From contig JAPYXD010000701.1 of NCBI GenBank assembly GCA_030998225.1, positions 14,864,501 through 14,928,500 on the forward strand: DNA of 64,000 nucleotides, given 5' to 3'. Position 1 is the first letter of the stretch. The number at the start of each line of letters is the position of its first letter. Positions 60,001-64,000 of this stretch are shown piece by piece. A program made the position numbers and the translations under genes. A model generated the notes under the pieces. It was given only the letters and a program-made list of their open reading frames with translations. It ran no database searches and was not told where the DNA came from. This DNA is from Diplolepis rosae (taxonomy: Eukaryota; Arthropoda; Insecta; Hymenoptera; Diplolepididae).

Positions 60001-62925
60001 TTAGGGATGAGGGCTGTTAGCCCCACAACCTGTAGTGAGTAGTACTCCGGACTTGCGGGAACTACCGGGAGAGCTGACCGTGAGCCCACAGGACACTGTA
60101 GTTAAGAAGCCGGAGGTGAAGAGGCCTAAAGCCTTTTCGCCGTTTCTTATAGAAAATTGGGCATTTATTATGAAAGAACGGAACCTTATGTTTTTTTCGA
60201 AGTATTGTCCATTGTATTGTTTTGCTTGCGTTTGGCACGAATCTTGATCCAATAATGATTCCAATCTCGCGTCTTCGTACACTTTCGGCCTTCCGCTACG
60301 TTCTTTGTCTTTAACGTCAAATTCACTGTTCTTAAACTTTTGAAACCACTCACGACAACTTCTCTCATTTAAGGCAGCCTCACCATACGTTTCTACAAGC
60401 AATCGATGCGCCTCAACTGCAGATTTCTTCAAATTGAAAAAGTAAATCAAGAGTTCCCGCAAATGACGCTTATTCGGCTCAAAACTCGACATTTTCACAT
60501 ACAAAAGAATATATTATACTGATGAACATTCACTAATATTTCAAGGTTATGTGTTTGACAGATGTCCAACCTTACGACAGTGACATTTTACACCTGATAA
60601 ATCTCACTGAGGGAGTGAGCTACGCGGCCATGTTGAAGGACCTGGAGAAGCGGATCAAACCTGAGGAACTGGGCGTCGCTTTCCAGGGTATCAGGGAGAC
60701 GCGCTTCAAGGATCTTCTGGTGGAGCTCAAATGTTTCAAGGACAGAGGGTGGCTCGATGCCGCCTTCAAAGATGTTATTGGTGCCAGTGGGTCTGTTCGC
60801 CACTTCATTCCTAGGATTGAGGTGGAGATTGCGGACATAAATCCCAGCACCGATTCCGAGGAATGAATTTTATTATTTCCACATTGAAAAATTAACTCTA
60901 ATTCTTTCACAAGTGGTCAATAAAGTAGTATTCTTCGTTTAGTGTATGTTTTAAGTGATCTATTTAAACCTGTTCTACTAAAATCTATTTCAGCAAATAT
61001 GACATTCCATTTTTAGGTTATGCTGCACATACTGATCTTCTCACCAAATATTTTTATGGGATTAGAGCTTAATTGAGTTCCATTAATTCATCTCACTTCT
61101 GATAAATGATTTTCAGAGTATCAGAAGAGTAATGCATTTATTATTTTTTAAATTTTGATTGAGGGCTCAAGCCGTTATGATTAAGTACGACCCTGAATGT
61201 CTTGCACCAATACCTTTGCCTTTCATGTCAGCAATGTGCCCATCTGATACCACTCCCTGAGTGGGGAAATGCTTGGGCAGGCAGAGGGTTAAAAAATTTA
61301 AGAACTCACGTCAAAATCAGGGAATTATAGAACTTGTCATGAGGTTAAAACAGTTTAAAATAAGATGGCCATTTTGAAAGGAATTGATGAAAAACAGCCC
61401 AGGGTGTAAATTTCAAATAAACTTGATACATACTGGTATGTCTAAGCGTGTAGTTGTATAAAATTGTAAATGCGCGTAGAGCCATTACAAAAAGCAATTT
61501 ATAAGGTAATGACGTTATCTCTTATGGTGTGCTTCACTATCTCGTATGTTGTGGATGTAGAATGTGTGATATAACATTCAATTTTTCATACTACTTTTTC
61601 GCTTATTTCCACCTTTTTCCCTACGGCTCAACTTTTGTTCTTTATAAAAGGTTTTTTTCTAAAACATTTTCTCAATAAACAAAGAATCTCTATTAAAGAA
61701 AATGAGGCATAAAGTTTATTCTCAAAGGCGTTGAAAAACTAAAAATGGCGTGATAAAGTATATGGATTCTGGTGAAATGATGGTGGATAATTTATCTCTC
61801 ATCTATATCGCTACCGAGGGATTAGGATAAACCAGATAAGTGAAGTTTTTGCCTTAGTAAAGTGGGTAAAATTCCTGGTTTCATCCAAGAGAAAAATATT
61901 GCTAACTTAAGAGTGTGAACTGATTTTCTTTTTTTTCAAATAAAAAAATTTCATTCGAAAATTAGAAATAGGGATGAAGTAAAAGAAAATGGAATAGTGA
62001 TCAGAACTATAGAAAATAATAGATACTATATTTATAACTGTAATGAGAAATTTTTTTCCAGGATTAACCGTTTGTTTATAATCCTATACAACATTTATTA
62101 TCGAAAAAAATTGCTTTGTAATATATTTATAGTAAAGCACTTTAACCAGATTTTTGCAATAAAGTCATTCATTTGGCCACAATGAATCCTCCAAATTAGA
62201 AAATACTTTTAGGCCTGCATCCTGCACCCCTTTAAACTTGTGAATTGCCATTAAATTTTTTTATTTTTTATATTTAGCAATAAAAAGTACAAAATGAAGA
62301 AAGGAAAAGTTATGGTTCATTCTTTTTTTATGACTTTGTAATAAGAGGGGTAATTTTCTTTTTATTTGAATTAATTTATTATATTTCCTTTGACTTAAAT
62401 TTTTAGGTATCCAATTTTAAATATATATTTCAAAATATTTCTGGAAAGAATTTAGGCCGTTCATGCGATAACAGATCGCACGCTCGAAAAAAGGGAAAAG
62501 CATTTTCCGCGCGGTAACGTCATGCTTTAAAATCAAAAGTCCACATTTCTAGTAATAAAAAACACTAGTTACTGCGCGGACAATACTTTCCCGGTTTTTC
62601 GAACGTGCAACCTGTTATTGATTGAACGGCCTGAATTCATCTTTAAAAGGAGCATAAAAGTGAATTTAGCTGATTTATCAGCGGAAAATAAGATCCTTAG
62701 GTTTTGCTTACTTTTCTTCTTGCCAATTGTTGATCCAATCGATGCCTGCAACCCATGAGACACTCCCATATCCCGATGCTACTTCTGTTGCTATGGTGCT
62801 GGGCATTTCCGTTTTCGAGCTGTTGATAATCTTCTTCTGCAAATTCGTAAACATCGAGAGGATGTCGGGAACCATCTGGACTCCCCAGAAGTGCTGTTAT
62901 CGATAACTGATGACTGGATGAGCCA
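20835..62925 (-). CDS. RAPSN: Rapsyn, nine coding exons over 42 kb
   Basis: Rapsyn is a peripheral membrane scaffold that clusters nicotinic acetylcholine receptors at synapses. Exons on the - strand in order: 62712-62925, 38621-38772, 32913-33059, 32647-32806, 32265-32465, 32009-32107, 28481-28672, 28086-28285, 20835-21042. All borders are GT-AG and phases match throughout. From the ATG at 62756 the product is 467 residues (vertebrate rapsyn is 412). TPR-like helices (EQGLKLYRAHKQQAAVRKW, AYLNLARAHERLGALDKAL, HLTVGRVHLELAGFCKALEA) fill about residues 16-332. The RING-H2 follows: C373-x2-C376, C392, H394, H397, C400, C416-x2-C419. The tail runs about 48 residues past the last Cys, longer than in vertebrates. 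MGC at the start would allow N-myristoylation and palmitoylation, as the vertebrate MG start does. The upstream 71-codon frame in the first exon may be an N-terminal extension or 5' UTR. Confidence 0.9.
21541..21991 (-). mobile_element. Mariner deletion derivative, 451 bp
   Basis: The ends are CACAGTGCGACAAATAAGTT and its complement, with TA target duplications at 21539-21540 and 21992-21993. On the - strand the interior keeps only a transposase C-terminus, ELERAFESLLNRYKKCIETR then REYFE, typical of mariner. Confidence 0.85.
22015..22215 (-). mobile_element. tRNA-derived SINE
   Basis: On the - strand AGCTCAGATGATAGAGCA (22194-22177) matches an A box and GGCTCGATACC (22151-22141) a B box, with tRNA-like spacing. 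The cloverleaf acceptor stem does not close well and an unrelated tail follows, so this is a SINE rather than a tRNA gene. Confidence 0.65.
22665..22795 (+). mobile_element. BEL/Pao retrotransposon integrase, N-terminal piece
   Basis: RQNFWIVNGRNAVKRVIHKC followed by VLCARANSVNPQ is the zinc-binding start of a BEL/Pao integrase. The reading stops where a mariner is inserted. The second piece resumes at 23805. Confidence 0.75.
22799..23800 (-). mobile_element. Mariner inserted in BEL/Pao integrase
   Basis: - strand pieces: LKVREISETVNISMERVWHI (HTH), NHDNAPAHSSN (second catalytic Asp), and a C-terminal block ending RWERMVESNRDYFEG. Several frame breaks are present and the first catalytic region is not in frame. 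The 3' end is near AAGGGGTGTTCAATAAGTT; the 5' end is not clear. Confidence 0.78.
23805..24055 (+). mobile_element. BEL/Pao integrase core, second piece
   Basis: VTGIDYCGPFFIKEKRHRNR, then KIFICFATKAVYIKTISD and TTDAF, and after a short break RRGLSSDLYPDNAT. The D..D spacing of the retroviral-type integrase core is recognisable. Stops and frameshifts show it is dead. Confidence 0.8.
24060..25100. other. Rapsyn intron, short direct repeat only
   Basis: TGCGGACGCAGAT(C/A)AT occurs near 24437 and 24721, and ACGTGGAGTCC near 24280 and 24580, suggesting a diverged duplication. Nothing coding is recognised. Confidence 0.4.
25150..27440 (+). mobile_element. R1-clade non-LTR retrotransposon, 5' truncated
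   Basis: GC-rich against an AT-rich background. The order is the region before the RT (ARRRFTRSKGD, RLQCWKDLIGEVE), RT domain (25617-26678), C-terminal domain with CCHC-like finger (26679-27224), then a GC-rich 3' UTR. The endonuclease is absent. A TGA at 25547, a frameshift around 25600-25620 and a TAA at 26676 break the ORF. Confidence 0.88.
25617..27224 (+). pseudogene. R1-clade reverse transcriptase ORF with one internal stop
   Basis: RT motifs are in order: YRPICLLDTMGKLLENLI, NQFGFRKGRSTVDAI, SSIDIRNAFNTARWD, CGVPQGSRVGPLVWNVMYDD, FADDALVVC (catalytic FADD), and STKYLGMQLDRRLSF. An in-frame TAA at 26676-26678 interrupts it, then ERQETFQLRK leads to the C-terminal CYYCDSSVDNAEHALFVC finger. 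The lesions make it inactive. The frame is otherwise well preserved over 535 codons, so the insertion is fairly young. It lies in the last rapsyn intron, antisense to the gene. Confidence 0.9.
27440..27700. other. GC-moderate segment next to the R1-clade tail
   Basis: Contains a 69-codon - strand frame (FFSEEEKWRNLLDVVQ) and a 77-codon + frame that I do not recognise. It may be the remainder of the 3' UTR or another repeat. Confidence 0.3.
28086..28285 (-). CDS. RAPSN: Rapsyn exon, first half of RING-H2
   Basis: Acceptor TTTCTGATTCATAG gives the phase 0 entry that the preceding exon requires; nearer AG sites are out of phase. It encodes a helix followed by ELRCGSCNEPFG and LEALPCSHILHA. The donor CCAG|GTAAAC splits the RING finger between His397 and Cys400. 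Confidence 0.92.
28481..28672 (-). CDS. RAPSN: Rapsyn exon, late TPR
   Basis: Acceptor TATTGCAG, donor AAG|GTAAAA; 64 codons. It encodes KAFRQYESAMGSAAATGDRL and QMEAMDGAARCLEVLRLQ, matching the YDSAM..GNR..Q..AL.G.AKC helices of rapsyn. Confidence 0.92.
29612..30887 (+). mobile_element. Near-complete mariner, 1276 bp
   Basis: 24-bp terminal repeats begin TTGGATCTATAACTTAA, with one mismatch between the ends. They are flanked by TA duplications at 29610-29611 and 30888-30889. It carries a transposase pseudogene broken by two frameshifts. Confidence 0.92.
29784..30810 (+). pseudogene. Mariner transposase (DD34D) with two frameshifts
   Basis: Starts MSNFVPEKVFLRGVLLHYFN. The HTH regions (CQTQEELAESLGVTQAAISK) and WVPHEL motif are present. 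All three catalytic Asp are identifiable: VTGDEKR, HHDNARPY, and APFDYHLFRS in place of the usual PSDYHLF. A roughly 10-nt deletion near 30350 and a 1-nt loss near 30478 split the frame. It ends GSDGQYFE with TAA. It resembles the mauritiana/cecropia-type mariners in overall motif set. Confidence 0.9.
30936..31071. repeat. GC-rich palindromic MITE
   Basis: Ends TACGTGCC and GGCACGTA; inner arms GACAATGCTCGCAGGA and TCCTGCGAGCATTGTC. About 136 bp. Confidence 0.7.
31242..31349. promoter_or_regulatory. Two NRF1-like palindromes
   Basis: CGCATGCGCAGTTC at 31242 and GCGCATGCGCAGTTC at 31335 match the NRF1-type GCGCATGCGC palindrome. They share the AGTTC flank, so duplication within a repeat is as likely as a regulatory role. 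Confidence 0.3.
31590..31855. repeat. 12-bp satellite array around GTAAACTACGTC
   Basis: About twenty diverged 12-bp units. The left half reads GTAAACTACGTC-like and the right half mostly its complement GACGTAGTTTAC, so the array is an inverted repeat of a microsatellite. It lies in a rapsyn intron about 150 bp from the exon at 32009. Confidence 0.8.
32009..32107 (-). CDS. RAPSN: Rapsyn exon, 33 codons
   Basis: Acceptor TTTTTAG, donor AAT|GTAAGC. It encodes EATRLSLVSGDQASYARS and MGDIYRKKSDIN, equivalent to the A.DIHRSRGD helix region of vertebrate rapsyn. The frame stays open far into the downstream intron, through a 12-bp repeat array (see findings). Confidence 0.88.
32265..32465 (-). CDS. 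RAPSN: Rapsyn exon, middle TPRs
   Basis: Acceptor TTTCCAG, donor TCG|GTAAAC; 67 codons. It encodes VYVGLSELFCRLQDAEKSAR, AYDLSRSLQLGDLNSRHH and AAALRKKGELGDAHDYC. Confidence 0.9.
32647..32806 (-). CDS. RAPSN: Rapsyn exon, third TPR
   Basis: Acceptor TTTCATAG, donor TTACAG|GTCAAT. It encodes SLYNECDQCATAGLVHLTVG and ELAGFCKALEAFQRAHKIAH. It is separated from its neighbours by introns of only about 106 and 181 bp. Confidence 0.9.
32913..33059 (-). CDS. RAPSN: Rapsyn exon, second TPR
   Basis: Acceptor TTGTTTTAG, donor CACAG|GTATTC. It encodes DSIDFGQRQLCISEELDS and AEAYLNLARAHERLGALDK; the helix pattern matches rapsyn TPR2. Phase 2 in and phase 2 out. Confidence 0.9.
33384..34400 (-). mobile_element. 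Mariner, 5' truncated
   Basis: The 3' terminal repeat begins TTATTGGGTTGGCCAAAAAG. - strand pieces are ENAGQARKKLYDVFGEKSLT, CQNWFARFRSGDFDVED, RIITDDEKWVVYDN (first Asp), and VMPHPPYSPDLAPYDYHLF (third Asp). There are several frame breaks. Confidence 0.82.
34405..34910 (-). mobile_element. Small palindrome plus degenerate transposase fragment
   Basis: 34420-34475 shares TACTTTACGCTAGG and a GCAAACCTAGC palindrome with 18930-18980. The following - strand frames give DFNLEDDLR-like text, a weak mariner resemblance. Confidence 0.4.
34913..36410 (+). mobile_element. Mariner interrupted by a MITE
   Basis: Ends CTAGGGTGTTTGATATT and the complement of AATATAAAACACCCTAG, with TA on both sides. The transposase starts near 35080 (EFRVLIKHYFLRGETLLET), then HTH (VKVREIVEIVSISTERVVN) and HHDNALSHTSN (second Asp). 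After the insertion it resumes at SLPHPPYSPDLAFIDYYLFS (third Asp) and runs to KGEYIER. Stops and frameshifts are present. Confidence 0.85.
35774..36113. repeat. 340-bp MITE nested in mariner
   Basis: Arms of about 95 bp begin CCCGAGTCGAAATCTCGAGC and end with the complement. Removing 35774-36113 and one AT restores the continuous mariner reading GFE|SLPHPPYSPD, so the target duplication is AT. Confidence 0.85.
36420..38235. other. Rapsyn intron, nothing firm
   Basis: AT-rich, with a short (TA)n at 36411-36427. A more structured segment at 37845-37935 reads DNGLCDTEMGEPDIIF on the - strand but lacks a good acceptor. Confidence 0.4.
38241..38580. repeat. MITE beside rapsyn exon
   Basis: Inverted arms of about 65 bp (CTTAAGGAAGAATTGGAC; GTCCAATTCTTCCTTAA) enclose an AT-rich centre. 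It ends about 40 bp from the rapsyn exon donor at 38621. Confidence 0.75.
38621..38772 (-). CDS. RAPSN: Rapsyn exon, first TPR
   Basis: Acceptor CTTTACAG, donor TACAG|GTAATA. It encodes VEQGLKLYRAHKQQAAVRKW through LLGYLYQAYMDWGKY, a clear first TPR of rapsyn. A 340-bp MITE ends only about 40 bp downstream, inside the intron. Confidence 0.9.
39767..39800 (+). ncRNA. Hammerhead ribozyme motif with intact core
   Basis: CTGATGAG, stem II GATGAC-loop ATAGTA-GTCATT, then GAAACGTC. Every conserved core base of a minimal type I hammerhead is present, and the ACGT after GAA could pair between two molecules as stem III. Stem I is short (AAT/ATT). This minimal form is known from Penelope-like elements and retrozymes. 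It lies in the large rapsyn intron on the strand opposite to rapsyn. Confidence 0.65.
40400..40700. repeat. Interspersed GCGCGAAGCGCGAG-type repeats
   Basis: GAGCGCGAAGCGCGAGTG near 40410, GCGCGAAGCGTGAGG near 40628 and GAGCGCGATGCGCC near 40656 recur with GATGAGAATGTG. This is a small GC-rich palindromic motif in AT-rich sequence. Confidence 0.5.
41402..41612. repeat. Inverted-repeat MITE
   Basis: Arms of about 75 bp (GAGCAAAGTTCAGACATATA; complement near 41595) share TTTAATATTATTGTAAT and TTTGTGACGTA. Confidence 0.7.
42720..43304. repeat. Fold-back element, 585 bp
   Basis: Arms of over 100 bp from ACCCTAGCGGACTCGTG to the complement near 43300, with internal GACCGTTCT repeats. The centre holds a second palindrome with ACCTGTCATTGAAGGCAGTG and GGAGACGTTCC, shared with 17783-18840. 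Confidence 0.8.
43305..43365. repeat. GA-rich microsatellite
   Basis: GAGAGAGAGAAAGAAAG and similar purine runs directly abut the fold-back end. Confidence 0.85.
43831..45998 (+). mobile_element. Mariner carrying a nested mariner
   Basis: The ends share ACATCACTCAATAAGTTT. The transposase starts at 44008 (MDEKEFQVLIKLCF) with an early frameshift, then 44043 frame GNSAPGKSTIIDCYVEF, CVTIDEIRIHHYTPE (first Asp), QDNAPCHKSMKTM (second), and PYSPDLAPRDHWLLPDL (third). After the 0.9-kb insertion it ends CIKLEGNYIDE with TAA. Confidence 0.85.
44983..45895 (-). mobile_element. Inner mariner with internal deletion
   Basis: 18-bp terminal repeats GTCAAAAAAGTACCG(G/C)GA. - strand ORF MDKNIVQEIGLKFCIANGIS with HTH (HSSLREIAAELYVSHELTRT), then the late block (SHKATIVNEFLVKNLT, PYSSDMVPDDVFLFPKLKL). 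The first catalytic block is deleted. Same family as 426-1277. Confidence 0.85.
46320..46740 (+). mobile_element. Tc1-like transposase fragment
   Basis: AARYMKKSKNFVRKWLNRYK and NIDNLPDRSETRVTTEKKDK form the paired-like DNA-binding start of a Tc1-type transposase. After frame changes, a VVFTDKTSF block near 46706 matches the first catalytic Asp motif. The remainder is missing. Confidence 0.65.
47081..49299. mobile_element. 2.2-kb fold-back element rich in GTAAC/GTTAC
   Basis: The ends CTACCCAGCAAATACTTTAT and the complement near 49280 share the outer 32 bp and continue as arms of about 0.95 kb. The arms consist of diverged short repeats around TGTTACGTAA. The left arm is split by a 335-bp insertion (47690-48024). 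No coding sequence. Confidence 0.85.
47690..48024. repeat. MITE inserted in fold-back left arm
   Basis: Ends CACTGATAGAAA and TTTCTATCAGTG. The matching right arm (about 48525) lacks it and shows the empty site around CTGCAAAGAAAG. Confidence 0.75.
49500..49645 (-). mobile_element. tRNA-derived SINE fragment
   Basis: On the - strand GGGCTCGAATCCCGACA (B box) follows GGCAATCAAAAGACCC; the A-box half is lost. It is similar in style to the SINE at 22015-22215. Confidence 0.5.
49811..51059. mobile_element. 1.25-kb fold-back element
   Basis: Arms of about 570 bp from AATTGAGGAGTTGTATTCAA to the complement at 51059 enclose a spacer of about 110 bp near 50385-50490. Subterminal sequence GCTCGAAAACCTGTAAAAG and TATTGTCCGC resembles the short MITE at 62448-62638. 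Identical 60-70-codon ORFs on both strands are a consequence of the palindrome. Confidence 0.85.
51060..52500. other. Rapsyn intron, nothing recognised
   Basis: AT-rich sequence without domain, repeat or RNA signal that I can support. Confidence 0.45.
52600..53000 (+). mobile_element. Mariner N-terminal fragment
   Basis: YYDFRRGLSRQERIDQL, GDEAPSYAIVKR, FNRGRSSLTDEFRKGRPKSV, VQKLIMPDRDMT, GISSISIYKILHGHL and SRWIPHNL give the DNA-binding half of a mariner transposase with stops. The catalytic half is absent. Confidence 0.8.
53154..53220. repeat. Hairpin with YY1-like GATGGCGGCCATTTT
   Basis: Inverted arms AGTGGCAGGAAATGGCCGCC and the complement. AATGGC(C/G)GC occurs in both arms, resembling a YY1 core, but the palindrome alone explains the pairing. 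Confidence 0.45.
53538..53550 (+). promoter_or_regulatory. CTCF-like motif
   Basis: CCACCAGATGGCG matches the general CTCF core CCASYAGRKGGC. A single 13-bp match in 64 kb is weak evidence. Confidence 0.25.
54042..54133 (+). CDS. Possible exon of unknown gene
   Basis: Acceptor AACTTTCCAG and donor CTAC|GTAAGT flank 92 nt that read NYAPVAKSKNCPEQALKLF then NSNFSRQLSLL without a stop. No partner exon fits: the 55-kb frame is out of phase with it. I do not recognise the product. It could be chance or a gene nested in the rapsyn intron. Confidence 0.22.
54455..54920. mobile_element. Head-to-head pair of Penelope-like terminal repeats
   Basis: 54455-54702 is a - oriented copy and 54703-54920 a + oriented copy of the block seen at 16552 and 19285. 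They meet at the hammerhead-like ends (54661-54702 on -, 54705-54742 on +), so two CCGAAACGTCGGC segments face outward. Confidence 0.7.
55024..55347 (+). CDS. Uncharacterised 107-codon open frame
   Basis: Open from 55024 to a TAA at 55345. Much of it (KEPSECSPESGLKSSALLCS, QSIAIFPDSGKIEQDKS) has non-repetitive, protein-like composition, and a TTCTTCAG acceptor-like site precedes TATTTCTTT at 55060. No known domain. The opposite strand reads ISIAKFTKVRKRFTELENDS, which is also open for a while. Real coding status is unknown. Confidence 0.25.
   Translation: MQLFHLLNLLLQYFFTANHTRMKEPSECSPESGLKSSALLCSVSAVNSQSIAIFPDSGKIEQDKSMMLCQESFSSSVNLFRTFVNLAIEIELALDFFTPQKQRGLKN
55350..57345. other. Rapsyn intron with small repeats
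   Basis: 55885-56015 holds a GC-richer hairpin (GGCAACGTCGCG; CGCGACGTTGCC) overlapping an 87-codon frame without domains. 56303-56318 is poly-A. 56450-56555 repeats 5090-5200 (shared TAAAGATTTGATGAAAATTC). Confidence 0.45.
57353..58455. mobile_element. 1.1-kb fold-back element with TA flanks
   Basis: Terminal repeats begin CACGGTGACCCATTTTAAT. TA is present at 57351-57352 and 58456-58457. Near-identical arms of about 450-500 bp with AAGGTCA-type repeats surround a spacer of about 200 bp. The + and - ORFs that mirror each other are arm by-products. Confidence 0.85.
58470..59095. other. Rapsyn intron, (CG)n tract
   Basis: A short CGCGCGCGCGCG run lies at about 58980-58991 within a GC-richer patch. 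No gene is recognised. Confidence 0.45.
59530..60866 (+). mobile_element. Non-LTR retrotransposon ORF1 (gag-like) remnant
   Basis: 60549-60866 reads LTEGVSYAAMLKDLEKRIKP, IRETRFKDLLVELKCFKDRG and VRHFIPRIEVEIADINP, the pattern of R1/TRAS-type ORF1 proteins just before the zinc knuckles. It stops at TGA before any CCHC finger. Upstream 59530-60000 has degenerate frames consistent with the N-terminal half. Confidence 0.6.
60150..60510 (-). mobile_element. Deleted mariner inside the gag remnant
   Basis: - strand MSSFEPNKRHLRELLIYFFN, CREWFQKFKNSEFDVKDKER and LLDQDSCQTQA are joined abruptly to a C-terminal NGQYFEKN. Everything between, including all catalytic Asp, is deleted. Confidence 0.8.
61295..62440. 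other. Rapsyn intron, nothing recognised
   Basis: AT-rich; no supported feature. Confidence 0.45.
62448..62638. repeat. Short MITE related to the 49.8-kb fold-back
   Basis: Ends GAATTTAGGCCGTTCAT and complement. The subterminal CACGCTCGAAAAAAGGGAAA and GACAATACTTTCCCGG parallel the larger element's GCTCGAAAACCTGTAAAAG and TATTGTCCGC. It lies about 75 bp from the rapsyn exon donor. Confidence 0.7.
62712..62925 (-). CDS. RAPSN: Rapsyn first seen coding exon (MGC start or extension)
   Basis: Acceptor TTTCAG ends at 62926 and donor AAA|GTAAGC follows 62712. All 71 codons are open. ATG at 62756-62754 gives MGCRHRLDQQLARRK, which joins in phase 0 to VEQGLKLY of the next exon, paralleling the vertebrate MG...QQIEKGLQLY start. 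Upstream codons read GSSSHQLSITALLGSPDG and HPLDVYEFAEEDYQQLENG, which look like real protein, so a longer isoform beginning in an exon beyond this one is possible. The phase-2 entry means an earlier exon must supply two bases. Confidence 0.72.
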
Positions 62926-63145
62926 CTGAAACATTCAAGTCAAATTTTGAAATAACAACTAATGTATGAATAAACCTATCGTCAGTTACAACATTGGTTA
63001 TATAAAAATTTACTGCCGCATAAAATTGAAAGATTTCATCAAACTTGTGTACGATAAAATAAAATATTTCATTTTGATTTTTTTATGTTCGTCGAAATGA
63101 TAACAGTTTGTTATAAAGTTTAGATAAATGATTCTAAAACGTGAA

Positions 63146-63440
63146 CTGAAATTGAAATATGGATTCCACCTTCACCATTATTGTGGATTCGGCCTGAAAA
63201 AGAAAGTTTTTCGACCCCGAAACGTCGCCTTAAAAATGAATCTCAATTTATTATAAGAATTGACTAAGATGTATGCGAAATTTGTTAACTTAGACCTGGC
63301 CATCGTTTCTATTTATTTATTTTTTTCAATCAATCCTTGTGACCTGAAATTGAAACATGGATTAGGCCATCAATATTATTGTGGATTGGGCCTGATAAAA
63401 AGGAGATCTTTTTGATTCCGGAACGTCGCCTTAAGTATGA
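63146..63440 (+). ncRNA. Tandem pair of hammerhead-like units, 198 bp apart
   Basis: Unit 1: GGCCTGAAAAAG, hairpin region, CCCCGAAACGTCGCC (63190-63232). Unit 2: GGCCTGATAAAAAG, hairpin region, CCGGAACGTCGCC (63389-63432). Flanking CTGAAATTGAAA(T/C)ATGGATT and TTATTGTGGATT are shared. GGC/GCC forms stem I in both. Core bases are altered in each (A at G8; GGAAC in unit 2). The arrangement is like a small retrozyme or Penelope terminal tandem. Confidence 0.5.
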
Positions 63441-63444
63441 ATAA

Positions 63445-64000
63445 ATGAATAAGGTTTTTAAATATTTTATTAAGCCTCAATTTGTCTGAAGAATAGTCAT
63501 GTAAAACGTTTTTGTTGAAATTTGTTGAATTTGAAATAGTAATGAGTGTTCCACTGTTTTTTAGGTAGTAAAAATATCACAATTCATTGCCCTTCATTTT
63601 AATCATTTACGTTTTTTATTTATAGAATTCAAAATTTATTTTTAGACCATTATTCATTATTATATGGAATAAATCTCGGAAAATATTTTGTTTCTGTTGA
63701 ATGTCATTGAAGATAGATGTATTGAGCAATTTTATTTAATTTCGTCACAGACAGGGGCACAAAAGATTGAACTCGTGTTTGGATAAAACTTATTGATCAT
63801 CTCCAGTGGTGACGAACGTTGTGGGATATTGGAAAAGTAATATAAAGTATGAGGATAATGCATCAACTCTATACTGCATGACAAGAACTCGGTTTCTTTA
63901 AATGTTCCCAATAATGTTTGAATTCGTTAGAACAAAAGTTTTTGATTATATATGTTAGCTGCCATTTATAAAGTGGTCTTCAGAGAAAATCGAGCATAAA
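63445..64000. other. Nothing recognised
   Basis: AT-rich. Upstream rapsyn exon(s) may lie beyond the window end. Confidence 0.45.

Larger units (their letters stand above)
59103..61288. mobile_element. PiggyBac-like element, TTAA flanked
   Basis: The left end CCCTCTGCCTAGCC and the complement of the right end (CCCTCTGCCTGCCC) are immediately flanked by TTAA at 59099-59102 and 61289-61292, the piggyBac hallmark. The interior lacks a recognisable piggyBac transposase. It holds an R1-clade gag remnant and a mariner, so it is a composite shell. Confidence 0.6.

Overview
This window is from an animal nuclear genome, most likely an insect (arthropod). It is AT-rich and intron-bearing. Two recognisable host genes sit in a dense background of transposable-element debris: several mariner lineages, Tc1-like, piggyBac-like, a BEL/Pao integrase, an R1-clade non-LTR element, Penelope-like elements with hammerhead-ribozyme motifs, tRNA-derived SINE pieces and many fold-back or MITE elements. 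No bacterial operons, rRNA, functional tRNA or CRISPR were seen. I could not narrow the organism below insect from sequence alone.

Host gene 1 is a choline kinase on the + strand. Five coding exons between 6052 and 11904 join without a frame break into 369 codons. The Brenner phosphotransferase motif is intact, and a 3' UTR runs to about 12985. Host gene 2 is a rapsyn (receptor-clustering TPR/RING-H2 protein) on the - strand. Nine coding exons run from 62925 down to 20835, so the gene covers about 42 kb; they join in phase and end in a split RING-H2 finger. Its introns of 24, 5.6, 3.3 and 7 kb hold most of the transposons in the window. The two genes converge, with about 8 kb of repeats between them.

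Layout. 0-6 kb: deleted mariner (426-1277) and palindromic repeats. 6-13 kb: choline kinase. 14.3-15.4 kb: TIR element carrying a ~93-bp minisatellite. 16.5-19.7 kb: Penelope-like ends on either side of a THAP-domain cassette and a three-level nested fold-back. 20.8-63 kb: rapsyn with intronic insertions. These are a mariner deletion derivative (21.5 kb), SINE (22.1), BEL/Pao integrase split by mariner (22.7-24.05), R1-clade RT (25.1-27.4), near-complete mariner (29.6-30.9), 12-bp repeat array (31.6), further mariners (33.4-36.4, 43.8-46.0, 52.6), Tc1 piece (46.3), three large fold-backs (47.1-49.3, 49.8-51.1, 57.4-58.5), inverted Penelope ends (54.4-54.9) and a TTAA-flanked piggyBac-like element (59.1-61.3).

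The most interesting signal is a recurring hammerhead-like motif, a short hairpin followed by GAAACGTC, at seven or more places. One copy (39767-39800) has an intact core. A tandem pair 198 bp apart lies at 63.15-63.44 kb. No function linking choline kinase and rapsyn is implied beyond adjacency.
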